This document shows, in pieces, positions 49,001 through 61,233 of a stretch of 64,000 bases of DNA (its first letter is position 1; every line of letters starts with the position of its first letter). Location: assembly GCF_001522545.3 (NCBI RefSeq), contig NC_031770.1, positions 87,769,594-87,833,593 of the forward strand. Direction: 5' to 3'. The translations under genes and the position numbers were made by a program. Source of the DNA: Parus major (lineage: Eukaryota > Chordata > Aves > Passeriformes > Paridae). The notes beneath the pieces were generated by a model that worked only from the letters and a program-made list of their open reading frames with translations, searched no databases and was not told the DNA's origin.

Positions 49001-51122
49001 AAGTTACAAAATACTTTAGAAAGTTTAAAAAACTCCACAAAACTAACCAAAAATCACCTAGTGGTCCATTGCACCAGATTTTGCACTGGTGCCACCCTAC
49101 CTGTGCTGGTAAGGTTTCTTGCTCTGGCTTATGGCAATGGTAGTTTGGCTCAGTGTGTTACCAGGAGTTTCAGCTCTTATAGTTGGAGACAGAAATTTAT
49201 GAATTCCTATAAAAACTCCATTTTAGTTTTTTAAAAGATAACCTTTAGGTTTAATTCCAACCTGCTGGGAATTTTGATTTGGACTTTATGCAAAATCTCT
49301 GAAATGTTAATTTCTTAGGCAAGGTATTTCTCTTCCCTTGAAGTACTCCTTTGTCATCTCCAGCTGGAGAATCTCTAAGGCCAAGATAGAGCAATGTGTG
49401 GCATTTAATTTAGAAAACTAGCTCACAGCTAGGAGCATCAATAGCAGTTTTAAATCACTAATTGGTGCTTGCCCATTTTGTCTTTTTCTGTTGGGTTTTC
49501 CTTTTTTTGTGTTTAAAAGTTGTAAGGACTTTTTATTGCTACAGACACCATACCTTACAGCTTACAGCCGTTTCACCCCACAAATAGGTTTATGAAAAAG
49601 AGCAGGAGTGGGCTCTCAGCTTGCCTTCAAGATGTGAGCAAAAGTTACAACAGGATACTGCTTCTGCTGCAACAGGTTTTTGTAGCTCCAGCTTCCTGAT
49701 ATGAACTGCTGTGGGGCTAAAAGGACCATAACAAACAACCAGCAACAACAAAAAGTGCCAGGAAAAGGAAACAAACAAAAAGCAGAGCACATCTTTTGAA
49801 ACTGAAATCTTCAACGATTATTTGTAAAGGGATGTTAACTCTTTAAATCCTACTGTAATCTGCATTCTCTCAGTTTTTCCTTTAAGTGAGCATGTCAAAA
49901 GCTGCCAAAGGCTTTCACACTCTAAAACTAGGTTTTCACTTGAAAAAAGGTATTCTAAATAAAATACTTTCTCCTTATTCAGAGACAACATAAATCTGTT
50001 GGCAGGCACAGATTGAAAGAAGAGATCATCTTTATCACTATTTCCTCCAGTGTTACTTGTACTCTAGCAACTTCCAGCTGCTCAACCACCCCAGTTTCTT
50101 GGAAAATACCTGTGTGTCTCACCCCTAGTGAGTTGTAAATCCTTTTCTTCCCCTGATAGGGAAGGGCAGTGTGAGGTAGACACAGATCACAAGCAGTATT
50201 TCTTAGAATAGCTGTTATTCTATAAACTTGTACTGAATCTTTTGAGTATTGAAATTGTTTAGGTTTTCACTAAAGGCAGATAATTATTCTCATAAGCTAT
50301 CCCCCTCATTGAGTCTCACATCTGAATTGCAGTCTCAAGCTTACCTGGTTAGAGCAACATTTGGGAAGACAGCTCTAACTATATACTCCGAAAATAGAGG
50401 GCATTAGTGGTAGGTCAATGATAAGTGTTCAGAAAGCCTGTCAGAGGATCCTTTTTTTCATCAGAGGCATATGTGATACCACAGTCTTCATCTGCATGGA
50501 GCAGTCATCTTGGATACAGGCCGAGTTCCAGACCCACATGGACACAAATGTGCGCTCATTCACCAGCACCAGTAGTCTCCAGGGCTTGCCAGTCCTTGGG
50601 AAGCCTTCATGCACCACCTTCTCAGTACATACTTTTCATGTCTTTGACTTTCTTCTTAATTTTTCTTGAAAAAGTTTTTCCATCTAAACTTACAGTTGCC
50701 TATAGAATCAATTCATGACAAGTCAGCAGATGAGACATTAATGAAAAATGCTTTTTCCATTGCTTCTCTTAGGGGTCTTACATCAACGCACTGTCTGCCC
50801 CTTATGTTTCACCAGCTCCACAGATCTGTGCAAATCAGCTTGTTTCCAGAAGGTTGTTCCATCTCTTTTTTTCAGAAAACTGCATGTTGCCCAGAGTGCA
50901 ACACATAGAAAAAAACAAGTTGTCTTTTCTGCTTCTCAGCAGCATCCTTTTAAGTAAATGTGTACCTTTTGACATCACAGTAAACTGAGTGCTTTCAGTC
51001 ATTTATCCTCTCTCTGGCACAAAAAGAATATGTTTATTCAGTGAGAGTCTTTCTAGATGGGGAGTCATAAACCTCTTATTTTCTTGTCATATCTCTGCAT
51101 ATTTTGGTTTTTATGCCTCTTG
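46051..51122 (+). other. KHDRBS2: Intron, no recognisable element
   Basis: About 5 kb of AT-rich intron. It contains a near-palindromic A/T block at about 47400-47440 and a 400-bp GC-richer patch at about 46740-47050 that I cannot classify. ORFs at 50418-50957 overlap in several frames and lack recognisable domains. Confidence 0.45.
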
Positions 51123-51223
51123 CCTGTCTTCCAGGGATGTGGTGTTAAGAATGATCTTGGGAAAGATGATAGTCCTGTTGTCTTTCCCAAGATCATTTTA
51201 GCACCACATCCCTGGCAGAGAGG
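51123..51223 (+). ncRNA. Near-perfect hairpin; candidate pri-/pre-miRNA-like structure (or inverted duplication)
   Basis: Positions 51131-51166 pair with 51181-51215: 35 base pairs, of which 34 are Watson-Crick and one is a U-G wobble (51145 with 51201). There is one bulged G (51149) and a 14-nt terminal loop (51167-51180). Beyond two mismatches the stem extends weakly to about 51123/51223. The pairing holds best for plus-strand RNA, the KHDRBS2 sense strand, because on the minus strand the wobble becomes an A-C mismatch. Stem length and loop size fit Drosha/Dicer substrates. I recognise no known miRNA in it. A recent inverted duplication or palindromic transposon remnant is the main alternative. 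The structure is certain; the RNA-gene call is not. Confidence 0.35.
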
Positions 51224-52830
51224 AGCATTTTCTGTTTAATAGTTTTTGCAGGTTCCATTAGTTACCTTTTTGTCTGGCTTGCTGGCTGAAGTGGAATCAA
51301 GCTCGAAAATATGAGGCCATTGAGCCAAAATGGTTAACTGGTCCCACTGGGATAAATTCTTCCTTTCCTGATATTCAAATGATCCTATCTGCATACCTAA
51401 TCCAGGAGCTGGTTTGTGATAGATAGTTCCATATATATCATAAAGCTCATCTGTGTTAACAGGCATCTCCCAGTAACTTTGGGTTTGGAACCTGGCTAGA
51501 AAGAGCAATTCCCTCTTTTCCTTCAATTTATTCAGTTTCAAATGATCTGCAGCACAAAAGTCCCTGGCTTTGTCAGTTTGTGCTATAAAATTTTAGAAAT
51601 CCATTTGTTTCCATTTCACTTGTTTCTTTGCAGTATAGATTTTTCCTTACAAAGATGGTTTGTTATATTTATGTCAAAGATTTACAGTGTTTTCTCTGAC
51701 ATCCCTCTCTGAATTTTAGAATGGATTTAAGCACACAGTCCACCTTGTTGCAGAGAAAACAGCCTTTTACCCAATTCTTTTTGGGTTAAGGACTTAGGTC
51801 TACTTTTTTTGGCTGGGTGGGTAGCTGCTCTGACCTTGCTTAGAGGGGCTAGGCTTAAGGTAAGCTTTTTTTGAAAGCTTTGTTATCTGTGTGTATAAGT
51901 GGAGAGAGAAAGAAAGATGTGTGTGTGAGATAGATTGCTCCAATTCATGGCTGAGTATTAAGTCTCTCTATGTTAGCCAGTTCCTTCTGTTTTTTCCTAC
52001 ACAGTGACTAGGGATATCTGTCTCAACCATTTTAAATTCCCATGCTATTTAATGTTCAATTCTTCTATCCCCAAAAGATGCACAGTCACTTCCAAAAATC
52101 TCAAGATCTATTTGTAACTCATTTTCTAAATGTTTCTACACATTGGTAGGACTTGCATTTTAAATGGAGTTGACATCACTTACATTTTAAGAAGAATGTA
52201 GCTCAAGTAAAATTACTTTGCTGTTATCAACAAATTAGTCAATAGTGTTCCTTTCACTTTGATGTAAAACCCACTGCCTTCTCCAGTAATACTGGAATAA
52301 ACCTCCAGAGCATTCCATGTCCTAAATGGGGATGGTATACCACCTTTTTCTTTTTCTGCTGAGTTTCATGCAGCATGTAAAGACAAAGCATCAGTACCAA
52401 ACCATTCTTTGGTTTGGAAAAGCATATCTATATTGGAAAAAGATAGCTGTATCTTTGTACCCAATCACTGCTTCTGCCCATACATGAGGCAGTGCGGCTC
52501 CTTGTCTCTGCAACAGTGACTTCCACTTTGTTTGAGTCTCTCAAGCTGTGTAGAAAAGTCTTTTCTCTAGAAATGTGCCTTGTGTTTTGTGCTGCCTGTA
52601 AGCTCTGACCTGCACTTCTGAATTTAGGTCTGAAGGCTGGGCACTGGGGCACTCTATTGACTTCTCCAGTCAGGTTCCAGTTCTTCTCTGCATTTCCTGC
52701 CTGGGCACTGTCAGAGTATGTGAACGGGACTTTTTTTGCCTCTTTAGAGAAGTCATTTGTGTTTCTCAGTAAGAAACTTGTTCCTCCCCTCATTGCAGCT
52801 GGAATTTTTTTTAGTTGCACTTTTGTAAAA
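51224..52830 (-). other. Region with consecutive minus-strand ORFs, unassigned
   Basis: Minus-strand ORFs lie at 52428-52820 (130 codons) and 51236-51541 (101 codons). A third open stretch between them includes a partial Cys-rich CxxC...C pattern near 51740-51765. Composition is more protein-like than in the surrounding intron. It could be the decayed interior of an old retroelement read from right to left, but no reverse transcriptase, protease or other diagnostic motif is visible and no flanking LTRs are found. I do not claim a gene. Confidence 0.2.
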
Positions 52831-55800
52831 AATAGTACTTGTGAGTTTGTGTCAGCAGACTTACAGCATTCTCATATTATAGCTAGAGCCCAATTTACTG
52901 CAGCTTATTTTTGTGTAATTAGACACTCACGTGCACACACACTGTGTCAGTTTCTGCAAAGGGACATAGGTTGTTGCACAAAGTAGATATTATTCCTCAG
53001 TATTGGAGTTTGTTTTCAGTGGTGCCAGATCTGGACTATAATCAGTCAAGAATTATCCATCAGGAATTGCTGGGTCACAGGAGCATCACATTTATCTCCT
53101 GACCGCTTCTTATCCAGTGTCTCCCTGAGGCAAGGGTAACAGAAAAGACCTTGGTGAAGATTGCTCTGGTGGCGTTTTGCTCAGTAAATATTCCCCAGGA
53201 GAGAAAAATCCTAAATTGAACAAATGAAAAAAAAACCCCTTCATGTCCTTTTTGTCTCTCAGAGACAAATTTTGGACTATAAACTATTTTGGACTATAAA
53301 GGCTGTAAATATTGGAAACAGTCTGCCTCATTGATTCTGTAACTTGTCTGTGATTTCTTGAAAAAGGCTAGAAATAGCAGACTATTTGTGCAACTCTGTG
53401 TCCTTATTAAAAGAAACCGAATTGAAGTCTCTGATCTTTTTGATATTATTGTTTTAATGAATTTGTTTGGTATTAAATAAAAAAATAATATTTTAATATT
53501 AATTAAATGTGTACATTTCTTCATGCACATAGAATATTGAAACACAAGGTTTTATTTTAAATTTGAAAATTTAAATTGGCATAAAAATTGAGATTATCAT
53601 ATCTTCCTTCCTTAGACTTGTATTAATTATTGATGAAAAATTAAAGTTCATAGATTGGGTCCATGCCAAGACAGGTTAAAACAACCAGGAAAATGGGACA
53701 CTCATTTGAGTACTTTAAATGTTTGTAATTTAAATAAAATTTGAAAAATTGTTTGAATACTCTATTTTGATGCTTAAGGAGGTCCATAAGATCTTCTCTA
53801 ACACTTTCAGATTCTCAGAACTGCATTTATTGTACTGCTGAAGCCAGTGGCAGTTTTGCCAATGACCAATACAAGGAAAAAATCACTCAGTATTTAGCTG
53901 AGTAAGCAAGTGAAATTCAAATGCAATCTCCTATAGTTCACTTATTAATTTTTACACTGGAGCTCCAGTCTGAAGAGCGACGTTGTAGGGATTTAGAGTG
54001 GTTGTAGGGATTTAACAAGATATAGCAATGCAAGTATTTCCTACTAGCACAATTCATGTAGTGATATGATGCTTCCATGTAATTAGTGATGACATTTTCA
54101 AAACCGAATAGCCAAGAGGGCAATTTAGCTGTGTTAAATATTTCATACTCTGGGTCTGATAGTTAAGAAAACTGCATTGTCCTCACAGAAGAATTACTTC
54201 AGACCTCAAGCAGATGCTGTTTTATTACTGATGTAGCACAGTGGTGATATTAGAAGTCTTTATCGCCTCCCTTGAATGTAATGTTAAAGCAGACTTAAAT
54301 ATTTTGTAGTTCTGACAGGGCATTTGTAAGACTTACACTGCTGTGTTTAAAAAGATGGGACACATTCTTTTCTTTCTGCAAAATTAGGTTGCTTCCAAAG
54401 GGCAAAACATTGAGGTAGTGCTTCAGCTTTATTCTTTCTGAGTAGAAGGTAGTGCAAGGCTATGAAACTTTAAAGAAGGCAAGGCAAAGAGGTGGCAAGA
54501 GAGCAATATGGGAAGGGTAAAGATAGCCCTTAGCAAAGAAAAAGTTAACATGCTTTCTGTTTTGTCAACTTGTAAATGTTTAGTAATTTTTTTACCTGAA
54601 AGCTTTAAAGTTTAAATTTCTTGTTTGTGGACTATTGGAAGATTTTCTAAATATCTCAGCAAAATAAACAAAGCTATGTACACATGTATTATGCATTAGA
54701 AACAAGCTGCCAAGTGTCTCAGCTGCAATCTCCCCTCTGCCTGCAGTGGTGCCAATTTGACACCCAGAAGTCTGAGTTTCACATCCAGACCTGTGCCAAA
54801 CCCTTCTGGATTTCAGCTCACTTGTACTGCATTGAGAACCAGTTGGTGCATGTTGACAGTGTCCTGTAGCTGCCACTGTCTGCTGGGGCACTCCTGTGCC
54901 TCTCATCTCCCAAGGGGTTTGCTTGTGTGACCATGCCCCAAACTGGGAGATCCCCTTCTCCTGCACATGCCATTTGCAGTCCTAAATGGCATTGTCAGGA
55001 TGAGTCCTGGCACTAATGTCCCTGACTGTGGAACAGGCAATAACTTTTCTTAAAAAAAAATAAACACGGAAAAAAATAAATCAGCACAATCATATGTGAG
55101 AGATGGGAAGATTAAAAAAAAAAAGGCAAGGAAATTAAAGTAAATTAACTCAATTGCTTACAGCAGTTCAGGGGACTGAATAGGTTTTTACACTGATGTT
55201 TTTTCCCATCTATACTTTTTCAGAAATATTCCAAAGATTTTATTTATCTACATGCAGCTTTATAAAGACCAGGTTTGATCTTGCTGAGTTTAGTTTTATG
55301 ATTATTGTTCTTCCTGTTTTACATATAGATAAACACAGAAAGAGCTGCTTTGAATTATTTGTAGCAATTACATGAAATCCCAGTTTTCCATGCATAATGT
55401 TATCTGTACTCTTGAGGATCATGATAAATACTTTTAATATACTTTAATGGGCTGCTTTTACAAGGAATTTTGCATTGCCACAATAGAGGCAGCACTACAG
55501 TAAATTAAATTACAGTGCACACAATTAAATAGAATAATGAAAAAAAAAAAATCAGACTTGGAGCAACAACTCTTTGGAGTCCCCTGAAATTCAATTCCAT
55601 GAGAAACATAATGGAAGAAGATGGTGAGTGGAATTTAGATAGCTAAGTTAGATATTATTTACTTTGTAATATCTCCATCAGGGATTAATGTTCTCTTATT
55701 CAGAGGCATTGATTAGTCTCTGGATCATTTTTCAGATTGATTACTGTTGTAATGTAGCATTCCTTTTTCATTTATCTACCCAACATCAGTATCACTTCAG

Positions 55801-56579
55801 AGATATAACTTCATTGCAGTACAGTTGTTATGCAATCCACAATAATTTGTGGCTTCTCAATAACAGCTTTAAGGAAATCTGTACAGATTTAATTTGAGTT
55901 TATAGCCATTTATTACAAGAAAAAGCACCCCATCTTCCTTTCATCTTCTGTGGAAAAAACTCTGACAGAGAAGTATTCTCTGACTGGCTTCTTTCCAAGT
56001 ATGCTTGAGTGTGAGGTATGTTTCTGTTCTATGAAACGTAGCTAAAGTAAGGCATATGTGCAGCTCTGACAGTTATGTTTTGAGTATGCAGAGAAATCAA
56101 AAGGTATAATATTAGCATTGCAAGTGATATTCTCTACTTTTTCCTAATTTTTGTTGTTTCTGTTATTTTGATTGGAGGTGAACATGAATTCAATCCAATT
56201 TGGAGCTGGCACTTGGAGTCTGGACTATAAAGTTTTCTTTAAGTTCCCACCACTGTGTGACTTTGCCTTTATTTTTTGGATTCTTACTTACCCTACAGTA
56301 AAGGATAACAGCTCTTTTCCATCTAATTTAGAGGTGTCTACAGAGAATTAATTTGTGGATAATTTTAAATCTTACAAATGCAGCATGTTAATGCACTAAA
56401 TTCAGAGTTTTATGAGTTTAGATGAATGAGCTATTGTCCATAAGGACTATATCCCATACCTAGGGACATCTGTGGAGGTGCTCGAGACTTTCAGGCTCTT
56501 TTGCAATTTTTTTTACTGATACAATATTGTATCTATATGTGAACTCAGATATTCTATTGGTTTGAATCAGATCAAGTCT
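52831..56579 (+). other. KHDRBS2: Intron, mostly featureless
   Basis: AT-rich intron. Small local repeats are present: ttttggactataaa twice near 53269-53300, and gttgtagggattta at 53982-53995 and 54001-54014. A GC-richer patch at about 54690-55040 carries a 124-codon minus ORF without recognisable domains. Confidence 0.45.
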
Positions 56580-56731
56580 ATTTATAATACAAAATATAAT
56601 TTTATTGAATTTAAATTTTAATATTTAATTTAATAAAAATAATAAAATATATTAATAATATAATAAATAATTTAAAATAATATAAATAATATTAAACCAT
56701 AAAATTAATAATATTTAATTTAAATTCTGCA
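56580..56731. repeat. A/T-only low-complexity tract (about 150 bp)
   Basis: Made almost only of TAAT, TTAA, ATAA and AAAT words with hardly any G or C. On the KHDRBS2 sense strand it is dense in UAAA, UUAA and UAAU. It is not a simple short-period tandem repeat. Confidence 0.9.
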
Positions 56732-57429
56732 TTTTTATTTTTGCAGAATTTGTGGAGGAGACAAGAGGAGTCGCAGTTAGTGATTAAAATTAAGACAAAG
56801 CCTTACCCTAATCCCTGCCTCCTGTCATCTTCTTCCTTTCACAGTCTCTGAGAAATTTCTTTGAAACCAGGTCATTAAAAGTAACCCTGGCACTTACTGG
56901 ACCCTGATCTCATAAACTGTGTTTAGAATACATAGAAACACGGCTGGGATGTTTTTAGTTTACAAATGTGCAAATGCTTTGCTGAATTTTGGCCTTACAG
57001 GCAAATCTTCCTTTCCTGTGCTTGCAAACCCTGCTGTGAAAGTCAATGGCTTCACTGTATGTTTGTTCTTTGGTGCTGCAACAGATGAATGATTTAGGGG
57101 GTGTCTGTCTATAAACTCAAAAGAGTTCACTTAAGAGTAATTTCTATGAAGTGAGGAAGAAAAATAAATAAAAACAATTCTGTTTCTCTCTCCAGCTGCA
57201 GGTTCTGCTTCATCTCCTCTTACGTTAAAAAAGTCTGTTACCAAATGCTTTTTATCTGTCATGAGAGAAAAAGCAAAATAATATTTTTTTTGTATTATGT
57301 TGTTAATCTTTCTCCAGGGATCAGTTTACAGAATGAGAGGATATAGGGAATATCGAGCAAGTCTTACTCCCTTAATTAAAAATATAATTAGCCATCTATA
57401 TAACTTTCAACTCTAGTGTAACACTGGTT
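56732..57429 (+). other. KHDRBS2: Intron, no recognisable element
   Basis: AT-rich to mixed unique sequence. The phrase ttgcagaatttgtggaggag near 56741 looks acceptor-like, but no open, spliced frame follows. Confidence 0.45.
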
Positions 57430-57610
57430 ATATTGAGTTTCTAGCTGTTAGGAGACTTGATCCAAAGGTACACATGTAAGTCCGAAATTAATGTTGCGCA
57501 TTTCCTAAAAGCGATGTAGCAAATGTGTACTCTTGAATAGTTTGACAATAAATTATTCATTCTGTTTTATTATTTCAAGGTCAAACCCTGGGCGTCAACT
57601 GTTGCAAACA
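57430..57610. promoter_or_regulatory. Candidate regulatory element with TGCGCA and a TCAAGGTCA half-site
   Basis: This CpG-retaining block has TGCGCA (around 57495), a further CpG in aaaagcgatg, and TCAAGGTCA at 57575-57583, an extended nuclear-receptor half-site of the ERR/SF-1 type. AATAAATTATTCATT lies between them. The functional reading is inference. Confidence 0.3.
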
Positions 57611-57829
57611 GAATTAATATTTTAGTTTGTTCTTTTGAAGATTTAGCTGCAATTGCTAAAACATGCTCTACAGAAATTAATCTCTTGCAATCAGTACCCA
57701 GTTAGATATAGGAAACTTTTGCTTCAACTACTTTTAAGTAGAAGGTTCAATCACGATGCTGAAAAGTGTGTGTTAAAAAAAAAGATGTGATATTAAACCT
57801 TGAATTATTTTTTCTTCTGTCCCCTTCAT
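57611..57829 (+). other. KHDRBS2: Intron, no recognisable element
   Basis: Short AT-rich stretch before the CR1 copy. Confidence 0.5.
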
Positions 57830-58212
57830 GATCCAGACACTGGATAAATTGTGATGAGGACCTAATTGCAGCTTTCCAGTAGCTGAAGGGAGCCTGCAAC
57901 AAAGATGGAGAGAGACGATTCATTTGCAGGAGCTCATAGTGGCAGTAAAGGGATAATGACTTCAGACTGAAAGAGGGTGGGTTTAGATTAGATATTAAGA
58001 AGAAATTCTTTACTGTGAGGGTGGTGAGGCATGAACAGATTCCCCAGGGACCTTGTGGATGTCCCACCCCTGGAAGAGTTCAATGCCCTTTTGGATGAGG
58101 CTCTGAGCAACCTGATTTAGTAAAAGACACCCCTGACCATGGCAGAGGGGTAGGAACTATATGATCTTTAAAAATCCTTCCAAACCAAACCATTCTGTGA
58201 GTCCGTGACTGT
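57830..58212 (+). mobile_element. CR1 LINE 3' end, forward orientation
   Basis: Plus-strand CR1 order is complete in its last part: gaggacctaattgcagcttt, then ccagtagctgaagggagcct, then tttagattagatattaagaa, then gaaattctttactgtgaggg, then cctctgagcaacctgattt-type text, then tccttccaaaccaaaccatt followed by ctgtgagtc. It is 5'-truncated, and its terminal repeat is degraded. The minus-strand ORFs at 57747-58067 and 58080-58286 are its shadows. Confidence 0.92.
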
Positions 58213-60607
58213 GATATGAGTCCCCATATTTTACAGTTCCTTTGTATTTGATATGTGTATCTTTGGTTTTGTCTGTTTTCTACCACCTGCTCTCTTGTCT
58301 TTCTTATTACATCAGCAGAGAAACATTATTATCTTCTATACCAAAAAAAAAGAAAAAAAAAGAAAAAAAAAGAAGAAAAAAAGGTAGTGTCTGAACTTAC
58401 AAAATTTGGAGTTTTTAATGAGGTTCACATACAGTAACTGCTATTTTTTTTTTTTCTTTAGGGTTTACCATTTGCTTTTCTACTTAGTCTCAAAATATAC
58501 AATATGCATTATGATGATACATAGATACATATTCTGATAAAATAATTTTAATGCAAGTTCATTATTAAATGAAGATGGTACATTCATTTGACTGAAGTAT
58601 ATCAGTACTATGGATTTCTAGAATATTTTATAAAAGGTTCCAAAAGTACTTCAAGTATAGCAAAAAAGATGTTATTCAGCATGAGGACTATATGGAATTT
58701 TGGCCTAATACGTGTACAGAAATGCATTTCAAATATATACTACCAATCTGTTAATGAAAGGAATAGTCTACAATTAAAATGCATGAAAGGATTTTACATG
58801 TGTAGCACAAAAAATGCAGCAAAGAAGCTCGCTATGTAAATTAAATTACTTTTTTCACAGGGGCTTTGGTGAGAAAGGGCTTATGATAGATCATAGACTA
58901 TGTTATTTGTTCTATGGACTTTTGTTTCCAAACTGGGCTTCTCCATGTCACAACTATAAATTTTGCTCTTATTATATAGCAATAAGGCCAAATGTTCACA
59001 TTCTGTTTTATACTATTTGTAGAAAGTGGTTCAGCAGTGAAATCTAGGAGATGTCGTACTACAATGAATTACTAATTCATCTAGTGTCATTTCCTGGCTC
59101 TGGAAATTCATTGGTTTATAAAACTGAGAGGAGAAAGAGAAGCAAATTATATTCTTGGATAATTGAAAAAGCTAGTGTGATTGAGGAGAGACTTTGTTTC
59201 TCTCACACATAAGTTATCCCTGTATACCATGAAATACAGTATCAAATAACTCTTCATAATACATTGGCTAGCACAGAAGCATATGTTATGTGTCTCCATT
59301 CAGTATGCCTAATTAATTTTTGCTAAGATATTTGTTCAAAGATTTCTTGTTTCATTGTGTGAAGAAATGTCATTAGAAAGAAAAAAAACAAAAAAGCACA
59401 ACTCTTTTGTATCTTTGGAATACATTTTATGTAGGGGGTGAAAGTTTGGGGGGAGTACTGTAGGCAAATATTATAAGATATTCCAGATACCAGAAAGGAA
59501 ATCAAAGAGTCTTTTTAGATGAGAATTGCAAAAAAGCTATAAGAGGTGGTACCATTCTAATGACTTTTTCTATTTTGAGTTTGATTTATGTCTTTCATTT
59601 TCTGTAAGTTAAAGAGAAGGGTTTATAGACTAAAAGGAAGCATCATTGCATTAAGACACAAATATAATGGGACACGAAAAACTGGGATCTCTTCCATATA
59701 ACATGACTTATTTATGATAGTTTGTTCCTTTAATTCTGTGATTTGTGATGTGTGCTCTCATTTTAGTTTATGGAGAAGTCATTCTTTATATATTGAATTG
59801 GCCACAGTTGAGTGTCATTGAGAAGATGCTTCTGGATATTGAGTCTCATTAAGATGTGCTTCTGGACTAGTGTATCTGAGTGATTGGAAATGTTAGCAAT
59901 TATTCTGTTGCCTTTTGGCATCTCAGGGGATAAAACTAAAAATGCTGAGACTACATATAAAGTGATAATTCTACATTGCTTATTCTTTTATACTTTTTTT
60001 GGATGTCTTTGGTGACTTTGCTGAAGTCATTAGTTGGAACTTTGAGCTGCTTGTAGTTTTTTACATGTGTTTGTGTTTTGGTTTTTTGTTGGTCTTTTTT
60101 ATTGTTGAGGGGTTTTTCTTAAGGTAGAATTTTATTTCTGTCTCATTTATTACTTCATTCTCAGTTCAGAAGTGTTGTTTTATTTCATCCGGACAATCTC
60201 TAAGCCTTTAGCTGGCTTGTTCTTTTTGTACCTGCACAGTCCCTGCTGTGGGCATGTCATGGGTATGCTAAATTCTGCAAACAACATGCATGTCTCTGAA
60301 ATTTCAGTAAACTCAGACATAAAAGCAGGGAAAACTTCACCTTTTCCATGCACTGCTGTTCACATCACCTGAGGTGAACTTACTGCTGCCTTCTGCCATC
60401 CTTGAGGTGAGGCTGTTGGAACGGCTGGCTAGCCCAGGAGTGATCAGTGTTCTTATTTGCATGCCTGAAATCAGGTGCTGTGAATGCCACTTCAATGTGT
60501 GCAACACCACATTTTCATAAGAATGACCTCAAACTGCTTCTTTAAGCTAGTAGTGGTAATGGATGACTGGGAGCATAGTGAAATAGATGGAAACTTGGAC
60601 ATGAGCT
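58213..60607 (+). other. KHDRBS2: Intron between two CR1 copies
   Basis: AT-rich intron. It includes the A-rich tract near 58342 and an imperfect tandem of about 30 bp at 59810-59868 (agtgtcattgagaagatgct against agtctcattaagatgtgct, both followed by tctgga). No gene seen. Confidence 0.5.
58342..58384. repeat. (A9G)n purine tract
   Basis: Four runs of 7-9 A separated by single G, then GAAG. It encodes the Lys-rich tail of a chance ORF. It may be a simple repeat or the tail of an unrecognised retroposon. Confidence 0.9.
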
Positions 60608-61233
60608 AGCAATGTGCACTTGTGGTCCAGAAAAACAACCACACCCTGGGCTGCATGAAGAGCAGCATGGCCAGCAGGGCAGGGGAGGGAATTATGCCCC
60701 TGACTCCACTCTCATCAGACCCACTCTGGGTTACTGTGTCCAGCTCTGGGCTTCCCAGCATACAAAACATGTGGACTTGTTAGAGTGGCTCCAGACCAGG
60801 TGAGAGAGCTGGATCACCTCTCCTATGGAGACAGGCTGAGAGAGCAGGAGCTGCTCAGCTTGGGGAAGAGAACATTCTGAGGAGGTCTGATTGTGCTGTG
60901 TTTTTTCTTCATCTAAATGGAGCTTACAAATCAGACACAGAAATCCTTTTTACCTGAGCCTATAGTGACTGTACCAGGGTCAGTGTATTTAAACCAAAAA
61001 AAGGGTAGGTTTTGACTGGGGTTTATGAAGACTTTTTTCATGATGAGGGTGGAGAGGCTCTGGTTGTCCAGAGAAGTTTGGGATGTCCCATCCCTGGAGG
61101 TGTTCAAAGCCAAACTGAATAGGGCTTTGGGCTTTGAGGAGCCTGCTGTAATAGAAGATGTCCCTGCCCAATAACAGAGCTAGAAGATCTTGAAGGTCCC
61201 TTCCAACCCAAACCATGCTGTTATTCTATGATA
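60608..61233 (+). mobile_element. CR1 LINE 3' region, forward orientation, about 0.6 kb with internal deletion
   Basis: CR1 words run from gtgcacttgtggtccagaaa through ctgggctgcatgaagagcag, gttactgtgtccagctctgg and agacaggctgagagagcagg, then after a gap to gatgagggtggagaggctct, ccatccctggaggtgttcaa and cccttccaacccaaaccatg, ending ttattctatgatag. Sequence near 60895-61000 does not follow CR1 order, which marks an internal replacement or deletion. It is the second-longest CR1 copy here. Confidence 0.92.

Noticed and set aside
53018..53045. tggtgccagatctggact resembling a retroviral primer-binding site
   Set aside because: Only a short partial match, with no LTR upstream on the plus strand; probably chance.
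56741..56790. Acceptor-like ttgcag followed by a Glu/Arg-rich reading (next KHDRBS2 exon?)
   Set aside because: The expected continuation of the KH domain (EEELRKSG) is not encoded and the frame closes quickly.
57747..58286. Minus-strand ORFs of 106 and 68 codons
   Set aside because: Antisense to the forward CR1 copy.
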